Shown: positions 1 to 7,384, counted from the stretch's first letter. The stretch is 16,052 nt of DNA from an uncultured Rhodospirillaceae bacterium (GCA_900313355.1 OMQZ01000104.1:1-16052); one strand, 5' to 3'. The notes: a model not told the origin generated them from the sequence alone. Made by a program: numbers and translations.

Positions 1-1
1 A

Positions 2-68
2 AGAAACGCGACTGAACACGAAGGGAGTGTACATAAACGTACATGACCGAGTGTGAAAGAGGGTTTCT
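2..68. repeat. Degenerate imperfect palindrome, about 67 bp
   Basis: Three short inverted matches are nested symmetrically: AGAAAC (2-7) with GTTTCT (63-68), ACAC (16-19) with GTGT (51-54), and TGTAC (28-32) with GTACA (39-43). The unpaired stretches between them are 7-8 nt on both sides, so this looks like a decayed palindromic element or a bulged hairpin. No open frame longer than about 20 codons crosses it. It lies just downstream of the SIMPL gene on the minus strand, but no T-tract makes it an obvious terminator. The rest of 1-97 shows nothing recognisable. Confidence 0.4.
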
Positions 69-97
69 GTATTAGTCACCCATTATACGAGCTTTTG

Positions 98-910
98 CTA
101 TTTAAGCCAGTATTCGATGGTTGAAACCACCCTCACCTTTTTCTTAATTTGTTGCGATTCGCTCGAACTTGCCGTTTCTTCACTCGGCAAAATCGAAAAC
201 ATTCCCTGATTGGCATATTTGATTTTACCGACTTTGCTCTTAGAACTTTTGGCAAATTCAGCAGCCGCATTTCGTGCATTTTCGGTTGCTTCCTCAAGCA
301 TCTTGGGCTTAATTTCGTTCAACTTTGTAAATAAATACGAAACAGGTGAACCATAATCTGAATTAAAGATAATGCCTTTTGCTACCAAATCACCGGACTT
401 GTTCAGGCTTTCAGCAACCAAATCAACATTGTGAGATTTAACTGTAACGGTCTGAGTTAAAATAAAGCGAATGTTGTTTTCATAAGAATTACGATACGGA
501 TTTGCATTCAAATCGTTCGTTTCCAAGCGTCCGACCGTAATTTCGCCTTCTTCAAAACCGTTTTCTTTCAAAAACGATTGAATAATTTGCGTTTGGTTTG
601 AGATATCCTTTTGAGCTTTAATCACATCATTTCCGGTCACGACATATTTCATTTCCCAAATAGCCAAATCAGCTTTCACGATTTCTTCGGCCAAACCTTT
701 AACAACAACCGTGTTCGCACCCATTTTAGCCTTATAATAATAATGTCCGATGAAAAAGCCGCCTAAAGCAAGCCCGAGCGCAATTAACAAAGCCGCATTG
801 CCCTTAAAATGTTTATGATGTTCGCCTCTTGGACCGCGTGGCTCAAAACGTCTTTCAAAAGGGCGTTTTTCCATTCCTGATTTTTCATTCAAATTTTCTA
901 TTTTTGGCAT
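98..910 (-). CDS. SIMPL-domain (DUF541) membrane-anchored protein
   Basis: A 270-residue protein. Residues 1-37 are charged and rich in Arg, Glu and His (including HHKHFKG), residues about 38-58 form one membrane segment (LLIALGLALGGFFIGHYYY), and residues about 67-268 match the SIMPL/DUF541 pattern: an N-terminal VKGLAEEIVKADLAIWEM strand, a TQTVTVKS strand and a C-terminal VSTIEYWLK. The likely topology is cytoplasmic tail, single anchor and periplasmic SIMPL domain; this is inferred from the segment order. SIMPL proteins are widespread cell-envelope proteins of poorly defined role. The start has a good AAGGAG ribosome site and a near-consensus promoter upstream. The gene is divergent from the YihY gene and appears to be monocistronic within the window. 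Confidence 0.85.
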   Translation of the reverse strand: MPKIENLNEKSGMEKRPFERRFEPRGPRGEHHKHFKGNAALLIALGLALGGFFIGHYYYKAKMGANTVVVKGLAEEIVKADLAIWEMKYVVTGNDVIKAQKDISNQTQIIQSFLKENGFEEGEITVGRLETNDLNANPYRNSYENNIRFILTQTVTVKSHNVDLVAESLNKSGDLVAKGIIFNSDYGSPVSYLFTKLNEIKPKMLEEATENARNAAAEFAKSSKSKVGKIKYANQGMFSILPSEETASSSESQQIKKKVRVVSTIEYWLK

Positions 911-941
911 ATTTTTTCTCCTTAAATTATCTTTTTTACAA

Positions 942-969
942 ATTATATGTCACAAAGAAAAAGAGTCAA
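942..969 (-). promoter_or_regulatory. Sigma70-type promoter of the SIMPL gene
   Basis: On the minus strand, TTGACT (964-969) is followed after 16 nt by a perfect TATAAT (942-947). The transcription start would fall about 25 nt before the ATG at 910, leaving room for the AAGGAG site. It is the best promoter match in the window. Confidence 0.75.
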
Positions 970-1008
970 GTTGTACAATCTTTTCTGTTAGTCTTTTTCA
1001 TCTTTTTT

Positions 1009-1036
1009 TGCTTTTGCTCAAAAAATCTTCTACATT
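1009..1036 (+). promoter_or_regulatory. Possible promoter of the yihY-like gene
   Basis: TTGCTT (1009-1014), a 16-nt spacer and TACATT (1031-1036) form a weak sigma70-like pair. It would start transcription near 1043, almost on the first ATG (1045), which favours translation from the TTG at 1066 instead. Confidence 0.35.
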
Positions 1037-1053
1037 AACCTCATATGAAACAA

Positions 1054-1059
1054 AGGAGA
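1054..1059 (+). promoter_or_regulatory. Ribosome binding site deciding the TTG start of the yihY-like gene
   Basis: AGGAGA lies inside the first codons of the frame opened by ATG 1045 and about 7 nt before TTG 1066. No purine-rich site precedes ATG 1045 (upstream is CTACATTAACCTCAT). The TTG at 1066 is therefore the likelier start. Confidence 0.6.
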
Positions 1060-1065
1060 AAAGCC

Positions 1066-1947
1066 TTGACATTAAAAGAAAAACTTCACTCTTATTTCCA
1101 AAGCACAAAAGGATTTGTGGCTTTTTTGATTAAACGTGCAAAAAATGACACTGTTTTAAGGGTTGCTTCATCTTTGAGTTACACTTCTCTGATTGCGCTC
1201 GTCCCTGTTCTTGCAATTGCTTTGGCTGTATTTTCAGCATTTCCTGTTTTTGCAGATGTCAGAAGCCAAATTCAAGATTTATTTATTCAAAACTTAATGC
1301 CTGACGCAGGCCAAGACATAAGCGCATATTTCAATGATTTTATTAATGCAACCGCAAAACTGACCACAATCGGTGTGGTTGGTATTGCTTTAACGGCAAT
1401 TTTGCTCTTATCCACGATTGAAAACAGCTTTAACTTTATTTTCAAAGTAACAACTCCCCGCAGATGGACCACGAAAATCACACTTTATTGGACTGTTATC
1501 ACCTTAGGTCCTCTTCTTTTGGGAACAGGATTGTCCCTAAAAGGAATGGTTGCATTCAACAAAATTCTTGCCTCCTTACCGGAAGCTCAGATATGGCTCG
1601 GCAAAATATTACCGGCAATCATCACTTGTTTGCTCTTGATTGGCGTATACGTTTTTATTCCGAACAAAAAAGTTAATATTTTAAGCGCTTTTGTCGGTGC
1701 CTTAACGGCAATGCTCCTATTCCTTATCTTAAAACAAGGTTTTGCTTTGTTTATGCTCAAAAACAACACTTATAAAACTCTATATGGTGCCGTTGCTGCC
1801 ATCCCTTTAATGCTTGTGTGGATGTATTTATATTGGGCTGTCGTTATCTTCGGCGCTGTCGTCACTGCTGCATTAGATGAATACCGCAACTTAAACAAGC
1901 AAGAATTAAAAAAAATACTTGTAAAAACAAGGCCAAATAACAGATAA
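1066..1947 (+). CDS. YihY/virulence factor BrkB family membrane protein
   Basis: Starting at TTG 1066 the protein is 293 residues, a usual length for this family; ATG 1045 would add seven residues but has no ribosome site. The sequence shows the family hallmarks: an early SSLSYTSLIALVPVLAI segment, a TIENSFNFIFKVTTPRRW stretch, and six hydrophobic segments (residues roughly 40-62, 98-122, 141-163, 180-199, 206-228 and 240-268 counted from TTG), ending in a short charged tail. The family was once called ribonuclease BN by mistake; it is an inner-membrane protein with proposed transport or envelope roles, and its substrate is unknown. It lies upstream of recA in the same direction with a 92-nt gap that contains the recA promoter, so the two are probably separate units. 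Confidence 0.88.
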   Translation: MTLKEKLHSYFQSTKGFVAFLIKRAKNDTVLRVASSLSYTSLIALVPVLAIALAVFSAFPVFADVRSQIQDLFIQNLMPDAGQDISAYFNDFINATAKLTTIGVVGIALTAILLLSTIENSFNFIFKVTTPRRWTTKITLYWTVITLGPLLLGTGLSLKGMVAFNKILASLPEAQIWLGKILPAIITCLLLIGVYVFIPNKKVNILSAFVGALTAMLLFLILKQGFALFMLKNNTYKTLYGAVAAIPLMLVWMYLYWAVVIFGAVVTAALDEYRNLNKQELKKILVKTRPNNR

Positions 1948-1969
1948 TGTGAAAAATCAAAAAAAGTTC

Positions 1970-1998
1970 TTGCAATTAGAACAAAAATAGAACATATT
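1970..1998 (+). promoter_or_regulatory. recA promoter
   Basis: TTGCAA (1970-1975), 17 nt, then CATATT (1993-1998). Each box matches consensus at four positions. The LexA box fills most of the spacer and touches the -10 box, as expected of a repressible promoter. Confidence 0.55.
1979..1993 (+). promoter_or_regulatory. LexA operator (SOS box), alphaproteobacterial type
   Basis: GAAC-AAAAATA-GAAC is an exact direct repeat with a 7-nt spacer, reading GTTC-N7-GTTC on the minus strand. This is the operator known for LexA of Alphaproteobacteria. It overlaps the proposed promoter spacer 47-61 nt ahead of the recA start, so LexA bound here would block RNA polymerase. An extra inverted GTTCT (1966-1970) sits 7 nt before AGAAC (1978-1982), adding partial dyad symmetry. 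Confidence 0.85.
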
Positions 1999-2039
1999 AA
2001 CATTAACAATAAACTCTTAATGAACGAAAGTGAGAAAAA

Positions 2040-3062
2040 ATGGAAAAAGATAAAGCATTAGATGCAGCCTTAAGCCAAATTGAACGCGCCTTCGGGAAGG
2101 GCTCAATTATGCGTCTTGGGCAAAACACAAACATCGATATTGAAGCCATCTCGACCGGCTCTTTGGGCATAGATATTGCTCTTGGAATTGGCGGTTTACC
2201 TAAAGGCCGTATTGTCGAAATATATGGTCCTGAAAGTTCCGGTAAAACAACACTTGCATTAAGTGTTATTGCCCAAAGTCAAAAGAAAGGCGGAACCTGT
2301 GCATTTATTGATGCTGAACACGCTTTAGATCCGTCTTATGCAAAAAAAATCGGTGTCGATATTGAAAATCTCTTAATTTCACAACCTGATGCCGGTGAAC
2401 AGGCCCTTGAAATTGCAGACACATTAGTCCGCTCGGGAGCAATTGACGTTTTGGTTGTGGACTCTGTTGCCGCATTAGTTCCAAAGGCAGAACTTGAAGG
2501 CGAAATGGGCGATTCTCATATGGGCCTCCAGGCAAGATTGATGAGCCAAGCTTTAAGAAAATTAACATCCACAATTTCCCGCTCAAATACACTTGTGATT
2601 TTCATCAACCAAATTCGTATGAAAATCGGCATCATGTTTGGCAACCCCGAAACAACAACCGGCGGCAATGCCTTAAAATTCTATGCTTCTGTGCGTATGG
2701 ATATTCGCCGTATCGGTGCCATTAAAGATAAAGATGACGTGATTGGCAGCCAAACCCGCGTTAAAATCGTGAAAAACAAGGTTGCTCCTCCGTTCAAAAC
2801 TGTTGATTTCGACATCATGTATGGTGAAGGAATCTCTAAAACAGGTGAGCTTGTCGACTTAGGCGTGAAAGCAGGCATTGTTGACAAAGCAGGCGCATGG
2901 TTCTCTTATAACGGTGAAAAAATCGGACAAGGCCGTGAAAATGCAAAAACTTATTTAAGAGAACATCCGGATGTTGCTGATGAAATCGAAAAGAAGATTC
3001 GCGCTGATGCCGGTCACCTCACAACCGAGATGATTGGTTCCGACGAACCTACGGAAGAATAA
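2040..3062 (+). CDS. recA: Recombinase RecA
   Basis: A 340-residue RecA of normal length. It catalyses ATP-dependent strand exchange and, as a nucleoprotein filament, stimulates LexA self-cleavage. Visible motifs are the N-terminal [20 protein letters not shown], Walker A GPESSGKT (63-70), the Walker B strand [10 protein letters not shown] (near 136-145), the DNA-binding L2 loop with [16 protein letters not shown], and an acidic C-terminal tail (DEPTEE). The N-terminal wording is typical of Alphaproteobacteria. The ribosome site is weak (purine-rich GAAAGTGAGAA). The gene is probably monocistronic: it has its own SOS promoter and a strong terminator. No truncation or odd residue is seen. Confidence 0.98.
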   Translation: MEKDKALDAALSQIERAFGKGSIMRLGQNTNIDIEAISTGSLGIDIALGIGGLPKGRIVEIYGPESSGKTTLALSVIAQSQKKGGTCAFIDAEHALDPSYAKKIGVDIENLLISQPDAGEQALEIADTLVRSGAIDVLVVDSVAALVPKAELEGEMGDSHMGLQARLMSQALRKLTSTISRSNTLVIFINQIRMKIGIMFGNPETTTGGNALKFYASVRMDIRRIGAIKDKDDVIGSQTRVKIVKNKVAPPFKTVDFDIMYGEGISKTGELVDLGVKAGIVDKAGAWFSYNGEKIGQGRENAKTYLREHPDVADEIEKKIRADAGHLTTEMIGSDEPTEE

Positions 3063-3086
3063 AACATTTCAGTCATTTTTCTGTTG

Positions 3087-3116
3087 TTGCCGGGTTTTAT
3101 CCCGGCAATTTCTTTT
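3087..3116 (+). terminator. Rho-independent terminator of recA
   Basis: TTGCCGGG (3087-3094) pairs perfectly with CCCGGCAA (3101-3108) around a 6-nt TTTTAT loop, followed by TTTCTTTT. It begins 24 nt after the recA stop codon. Confidence 0.9.
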
Positions 3117-3134
3117 ATAAAAAACAAAAATCCT

Positions 3135-3310
3135 GAGCTCGAACAGCATCATCTTCCGTAAATTTGGAAAATGGTTTAGATCAAGTAGAAATAAGAATAT
3201 TAACGAAGAGCTCGGACAGCGTGTATTAATACGAAGAAAGTCTTTCCTCGTCAACATCATTTTCATTAAATTTGGAGAATGGTTTGAATAGAGTTAAAAT
3301 AAAAAATAAA
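3135..3310. repeat. Diverged tandem repeat (two copies) in the recA-hydA gap
   Basis: Copy A (3135-3207) and copy B (3208-about 3310) share GAGCTCGAACAGC/GAGCTCGGACAGC (12 of 13) and a second block at 3147-3178 and 3254-3285 that matches at 27 of 32 positions, containing TAAATTTGGA. After these blocks both copies trail into similar A-rich sequence. Copy B carries about 35 extra bases between its two blocks; these include the perfect 10-bp palindrome GTATTAATAC and a hairpin ACGAAGAAAG-T-CTTTCCTCGT with one mismatch. A plus-strand frame stays open across 3121-3286 and gives similar peptides from each copy (IIFRKFGKWF and IIFIKFGEWF), but it lacks a convincing start and ribosome site, so it is not called as a gene. 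Confidence 0.6.
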
Positions 3311-3421
3311 AAAAGCAATTGGGTTCGAAGAATTAGCTCAATGACAGGGGCTTTCCCGCCGACGTGTACAACAGCTACACGAGAAGGGAAAACCCCTGTT
3401 AGTGAGCAATTATGCGAACCC
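3300..3421 (-). terminator. 101-bp imperfect palindrome plus T-rich tract after hydA
   Basis: The left arm 3321-3368 and right arm 3376-3421 are near-complementary around a 7-nt loop (CAACAGC). They share GGGTTCG, AATT, GCTCA, CAGGGG-TTTCCC and CGTGTA in the same order with a few mismatches and single-base gaps. It starts 5 nt after the hydA stop, and on the minus strand the stem is followed within a few bases by a T-rich tract (about 3300-3314), so it can end hydCBA transcription. The stem is far longer than an ordinary terminator and more GC-rich than its surroundings, so it may instead be an inserted palindromic element used as a terminator. Confidence 0.65.
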
Positions 3422-3426
3422 TTTAT

Positions 3427-5190
3427 TTACTTGTATAAGGAGCGTTTCACATACTTCGTATGCAACAAATGGTGCGATTTCTCACCACCGGGCTGCCCTA
3501 AATAATCCTGATAGAGCATCTTAATAGATTCGTTTTTATGTGAAAGACGATTCTTTGCGCACTCATCTTCACAGTTCAAACCTTTTGAACGAAGCTTACG
3601 AATTTCATTATTGATACCCCAAGGTTTATCAAAAGTTGCACCCATCACACGTGGCTGACCGCCTCCTGCGATACATCCGCCGGGGCATGCCATCACCTCA
3701 ACAAAGTGATATGGCAATTCAGCACCTTCGGCTTTAGCTTTGTTAATTTGCTCCATCACAGTCTCAACATTGCCAACGCCATTCACAACTGCAATACGAA
3801 CCTTTGTGCCTTTAATATCAACTTCGGCAACCTTAACAGCGTCCAACCCTTCAATAGCTTGGAAATTAAGTTCACCGAGCTCTTCACCCGTGATGAAGAA
3901 ATAAGCTGAGCGCAAAGCTGCCGTCATCACACCACCGGTAACACCGAAAATCGTAGCCGCACCGGAATACTCGCCCAAAGGATTATCAGCCTCCTCTTCT
4001 TTCAAAGCCTTAAAATTGATGCCCGCACGCTTAATCATCTTCGCAAGCTCACGTGTTGTGATAACTTCATCAACATCTTTATATCCTGATGAGCTCATCG
4101 TTTCATCGCGTCCGATTTCCCATTTTTTAGCGGTACACGGCATCACAGAAACGACCTTAACTTTAGAAGGATCAATCCCTGCCTTCTCTGCCCAATAAGT
4201 TTTAGCTATTGAACCAACCATTTGGTGCGGAGACTTGCAAGACGAGAGATTTTCAAGATTTTCAGGATAATATTTTTCAATATAATCCACCCACGCCGGA
4301 CAACAAGATGTAAACATCGGCAAATTATCATTTGATGTAAAGCGTTTTACAAACTCACTTGCTTCTTCCATAATTGTTAAATCAGCACCAAAGTTTGTAT
4401 CAAAGACTTTTGCAAAGCCCAAACGGCGCAAAGCGGCATAAATCTTGCCTGTCAAATTCGAACCGAATTCAAAACCGAATTCTTCACCTAAGGCAACACG
4501 AACAGCAGGCGCAATTTGAACGACTGTCACATAATCTTTGTTTGAAAGCAAATCAAAAACCTTTTGTGTGTTGTCATGGTCCGTAATAGCACCAGTCGGG
4601 CAGTGTGCCGCACATTGACCACATTTAATACAAGGAGAATCAGCAAGTTTCGTGTCATTTGCACCCGTTACTTTGGTCACAAAGCCACGATGCAAATAAC
4701 TCAAAGCCCAAACATTCTGAACATTCTGGCAAATATTCACACATCTTCCGCAAACAATACACTTTGACGGATCTAAAACAATCGCCCCCGTTGTATCATC
4801 TTTCGGCTCTTGTGAAAGCATTTTGATAATTTCGTTTTGATCGATACCCATTTCGGCCGTCATTTCTTGCAATTCACATTGACCGCTTCTTGAACAGTTC
4901 AAACAATCATTCGGGTGATTGCTCAAAATAAGTTTCAAAACTGTTTTTCTGATTTCTTTGAGTTCTGCGTCATTTGTAATGATCTCCATGCCTTCAGAAA
5001 CAGGCGTGCAGCAAGAACGCATAATTCTGCCGTTAACCTTTACAATACACATACCGCAACCGGCTGATGGATCAACATCAGGGTGCTTACAAAGTGTCGG
5101 GATTTCAATTTGAACTTGCCTTGCCGCATCCAAAATGCTTGTATTTTCGGCTACTTCAACATCCATATTATCAATTTTTAATTTAACCAT
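3427..5190 (-). CDS. hydA: [FeFe]-hydrogenase catalytic subunit HydA (HndD-like)
   Basis: A 587-residue catalytic subunit that reduces protons or oxidises H2. Domains in order: 2Fe-2S domain (Cys34, 45, 48, 60), His-Cys3 4Fe-4S site (His92, Cys96, 99, 105), two 4Fe-4S clusters (Cys144/147/150/154 and 187/190/193/197), then the H-cluster domain with TSCCPAW (294-300), MPCTAKKWE (350-358) and VMACPGGCIAGG (499-510). The proton-relay Cys296 and the MEE and SSCKS neighbourhoods are present. The length and domain order match HndD-type subunits; there is no C-terminal extension. One oddity is Thr423 in GGVMTAALR, where Glu is usual. The start follows the hydB stop by 2 nt, and its ribosome site (GAGGAG) lies in the last hydB codons, so translation is probably coupled. 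Confidence 0.97.
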   Translation of the reverse strand: MVKLKIDNMDVEVAENTSILDAARQVQIEIPTLCKHPDVDPSAGCGMCIVKVNGRIMRSCCTPVSEGMEIITNDAELKEIRKTVLKLILSNHPNDCLNCSRSGQCELQEMTAEMGIDQNEIIKMLSQEPKDDTTGAIVLDPSKCIVCGRCVNICQNVQNVWALSYLHRGFVTKVTGANDTKLADSPCIKCGQCAAHCPTGAITDHDNTQKVFDLLSNKDYVTVVQIAPAVRVALGEEFGFEFGSNLTGKIYAALRRLGFAKVFDTNFGADLTIMEEASEFVKRFTSNDNLPMFTSCCPAWVDYIEKYYPENLENLSSCKSPHQMVGSIAKTYWAEKAGIDPSKVKVVSVMPCTAKKWEIGRDETMSSSGYKDVDEVITTRELAKMIKRAGINFKALKEEEADNPLGEYSGAATIFGVTGGVMTAALRSAYFFITGEELGELNFQAIEGLDAVKVAEVDIKGTKVRIAVVNGVGNVETVMEQINKAKAEGAELPYHFVEVMACPGGCIAGGGQPRVMGATFDKPWGINNEIRKLRSKGLNCEDECAKNRLSHKNESIKMLYQDYLGQPGGEKSHHLLHTKYVKRSLYK

Positions 5191-5192
5191 TA

Positions 5193-6869
5193 TTATTTCT
5201 CCTCTGTTTTGCCGTCAAGCAATTTGTTTGTGTATTCTTCTTCGTAGAATCTCAAGGTTGAAAGAACCGGATTCGGAGCTGTTTGACCCAAACCGCAGAG
5301 CGATGCTTTCTGCATCGCAAAAGCTATTTTCTTCAAAAGTTCCAAATCTTTCTTTTTGCCTCTTCCGCGATTGATTTTATCAAGAAGAGTGAGCATCTGT
5401 TTACCGCCGATTCTGCACGGTGCACACTTACCGCAAGACTCATCAACCGTAAAATCCAAATAGAATTTTGCAAGCGATACCATATCTGAAGAATCATCAA
5501 TAACGATCATACCGCCCGAACCCATAATTGAACCAAGCTTTTTAAGTTCTTCATAACAAACCGGCATATCCATATATTTTGCAGGTATCACACCGCCTGA
5601 CGGACCGCCTGTCTGAACGGCTTTTAAGGTTTTGCCTTGAGGAACGCCGCCGCCGATTTCATTAACGATTTCATTGATTGTTGTTCCCATCGGGACTTCA
5701 ATGAGACCTGAGTGTTCAACTTGACCTGTCAAAGCAAAAACCTTTGTTCCTTTAGATGTTGCCGTACCAAATGAAGCAAACCAATCCGCCCCTTTGAGCA
5801 AAATCTTAGAAACGTTTGCCAAAGTTTCAACGTTATTCACACAAGAGGGTTTTTCCCACAATCCTTTGTTCGTCGGATATGGCGGACGCGGACGCGGTGT
5901 ACCTCTTGCGCCCTCGATTGAGTGAATAAGTGCTGTTTCTTCACCGCAAACAAACGCACCGGCACCTAAACGAATATCAACATTAAAGCTGAAGTTCGTG
6001 CCCATAATGTTGTTGCCCAAAAGTCTGTTTTTCTTACAAGCCTGAATAGCTTTTTGCAGTCTTTCAACAGCCAAAGGATATTCTGCTCTTACATAAAACC
6101 AACCAGATGTTGCACCGATGGCATAAGCGGCAATCATCATACCTTCAATAACGGCATGCGGATCGCCTTCCAAGATAGAGCGATCCATATAAGCACCCGG
6201 GTCGCCTTCGTCGCCGTTGCAGATGATAAACTTTTCATCAACAGTCGGAACTTTGGCCGCGAGCTCCCATTTCATACCGGTTGAAAAACCGCCGCCGCCG
6301 CGACCTCTTAAACCTGATTTTTTAATTTCTTCAACGACTTCTTGAGGTGTCATCGTTTTTAAGGCTTTTTCAAGAGCTAAATAACCACCGCGAGCCATAT
6401 ATTCCGTGATGTCTTCAGGATCAATATGTCCTGCATTTTTCAAAACAACTTTTTCCTGTTTTGTGAAAAACGGCAAATCAAGAGACAACACATATTTTTT
6501 CAAATCTTCACTTAATTGAACTTCACCATCTAAGCTCGGAATAACATATTCTTCCATAATGGCACGCGTCGCATCTAAATCAACACGTTTGAAAAGAACA
6601 TCTTTTTTGCCCTTGATTTCAACTCTGATAAGCGGACCTTGTGCACAAAGTCCCATACAACCTGTAGCCACAATCCTGACGCGATCTTTTAAGCCTTTTT
6701 CTTCTAAAATAGAAGCAATTAAAGCAATCAAATCATCACTGCCCGAAGACTTGCAACCTGTTGAATGGCAACAATAAATATGTGCGTCATATTTTTCAAT
6801 GTCGGCAAGCTTATTTTTAGCAATTTCATGAATATCAAATCTTTTAGCGATTTCTGCCATATCTACCAT
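5193..6869 (-). CDS. hydB: NuoF-like NADH-binding subunit HydB of the [FeFe]-hydrogenase
   Basis: A 558-residue flavoprotein that passes electrons between NAD(P)H and the hydrogenase through FMN. Residues 25-95 form a thioredoxin-like 2Fe-2S domain (Cys34, 39, 71, 75). The NuoF core has the FMN-binding GRGGGGFSTGMKW (189-201), CNGDEGDPGAY (217-227) and the 4Fe-4S site ESCGKCAPCRIG with Cys479, 482, 485 and distal Cys525. The protein ends shortly after NuoF homology, so it lacks the C-terminal double 4Fe-4S domain of Thermotoga-type HydB. This resembles HndC-like or NADH-only subunits. The gene starts 3 nt after hydC; its AAGGAGG site overlaps the last hydC codons. The second ATG (6860) is too far from that site. 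Confidence 0.95.
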   Translation of the reverse strand: MVDMAEIAKRFDIHEIAKNKLADIEKYDAHIYCCHSTGCKSSGSDDLIALIASILEEKGLKDRVRIVATGCMGLCAQGPLIRVEIKGKKDVLFKRVDLDATRAIMEEYVIPSLDGEVQLSEDLKKYVLSLDLPFFTKQEKVVLKNAGHIDPEDITEYMARGGYLALEKALKTMTPQEVVEEIKKSGLRGRGGGGFSTGMKWELAAKVPTVDEKFIICNGDEGDPGAYMDRSILEGDPHAVIEGMMIAAYAIGATSGWFYVRAEYPLAVERLQKAIQACKKNRLLGNNIMGTNFSFNVDIRLGAGAFVCGEETALIHSIEGARGTPRPRPPYPTNKGLWEKPSCVNNVETLANVSKILLKGADWFASFGTATSKGTKVFALTGQVEHSGLIEVPMGTTINEIVNEIGGGVPQGKTLKAVQTGGPSGGVIPAKYMDMPVCYEELKKLGSIMGSGGMIVIDDSSDMVSLAKFYLDFTVDESCGKCAPCRIGGKQMLTLLDKINRGRGKKKDLELLKKIAFAMQKASLCGLGQTAPNPVLSTLRFYEEEYTNKLLDGKTEEK

Positions 6870-6872
6870 ATC

Positions 6873-7349
6873 TTAAGCCTCCTTAAAAACTTCGCGCCAT
6901 TCGTTCAAAATTGCCGGAACTTGCTCCGGTGTCATACGACCGTATGTTTTGCCGTTAACGACACAAACCGGTGCTAAGCCGCAACAACCGACACATCTCA
7001 CACATTGCAAATGGAACAAATGATCCGGTGTCGATTCACCTTCTTTAATCTTGAGCTCAGACTTAAATTTTTCCAAAACTTTATCGTTGCCTTTAAGATA
7101 GCAGGCTGTCCCCGTACAAACAGAAATCACGGCCTTACCCGGCGCAACCAACTTAAAAAAGTTATAAAAAGTCAAAACTTCATAAATACGAGCGAGCGGA
7201 ATGCCCATTGTATTTGCTAAATCCATAGCATCTTTCCAATCAACATAACCCTTAACGCCCTGAATTTCATGCAAAGCCATAATAAGTGACCCGCGTTTTT
7301 TGCGCCATTTGTCGCCGACTTGGCAACCTAAGCAAGGCTCATTTTCCAT
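6873..7349 (-). CDS. hydC: NuoE-like 2Fe-2S subunit HydC of the [FeFe]-hydrogenase
   Basis: A 158-residue thioredoxin-fold ferredoxin subunit. The 2Fe-2S ligands are Cys78 and Cys83 (CTGTAC) and Cys119 and Cys123 (in CVGCCGLAPV), the NuoE pattern C-x4-C...C-x3-C. The helical N-terminal part carries a family-typical stretch ending IYEVLTFYNFF. It is likely to pair with HydB to relay electrons from FMN. Two extra N-terminal cysteines (CLGC, 6-9) are not part of the standard ligand set. It is the first gene of the operon, with TAGGAG ahead of the ATG and a promoter about 40 nt upstream. The close coupling to the NuoF-like and HydA genes separates it from complex I nuoE. Confidence 0.93.
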   Translation of the reverse strand: MENEPCLGCQVGDKWRKKRGSLIMALHEIQGVKGYVDWKDAMDLANTMGIPLARIYEVLTFYNFFKLVAPGKAVISVCTGTACYLKGNDKVLEKFKSELKIKEGESTPDHLFHLQCVRCVGCCGLAPVCVVNGKTYGRMTPEQVPAILNEWREVFKEA

Positions 7350-7384
7350 TATATTCTCCTAAAACATAGTTTAATTCTGCGCGC

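Noticed and set aside
3069..3266. Minus-strand open frame of 65 codons over the recA terminator and tandem repeat
   Set aside because: It is antisense to the terminator and repeats, and is biased by AT-rich sequence; no ribosome site was seen.
3272..3505. Plus-strand open frame of 77 codons across the palindrome and the hydA end
   Set aside because: It overlaps the 3' end of hydA and the long palindrome, has no promoter of its own, and its product resembles nothing.
6873..7349. HydC/HydB as complex I NuoE/NuoF
   Set aside because: The next gene is an [FeFe]-hydrogenase, HydB has the N-terminal thioredoxin-like 2Fe-2S domain, and no other nuo gene is present.
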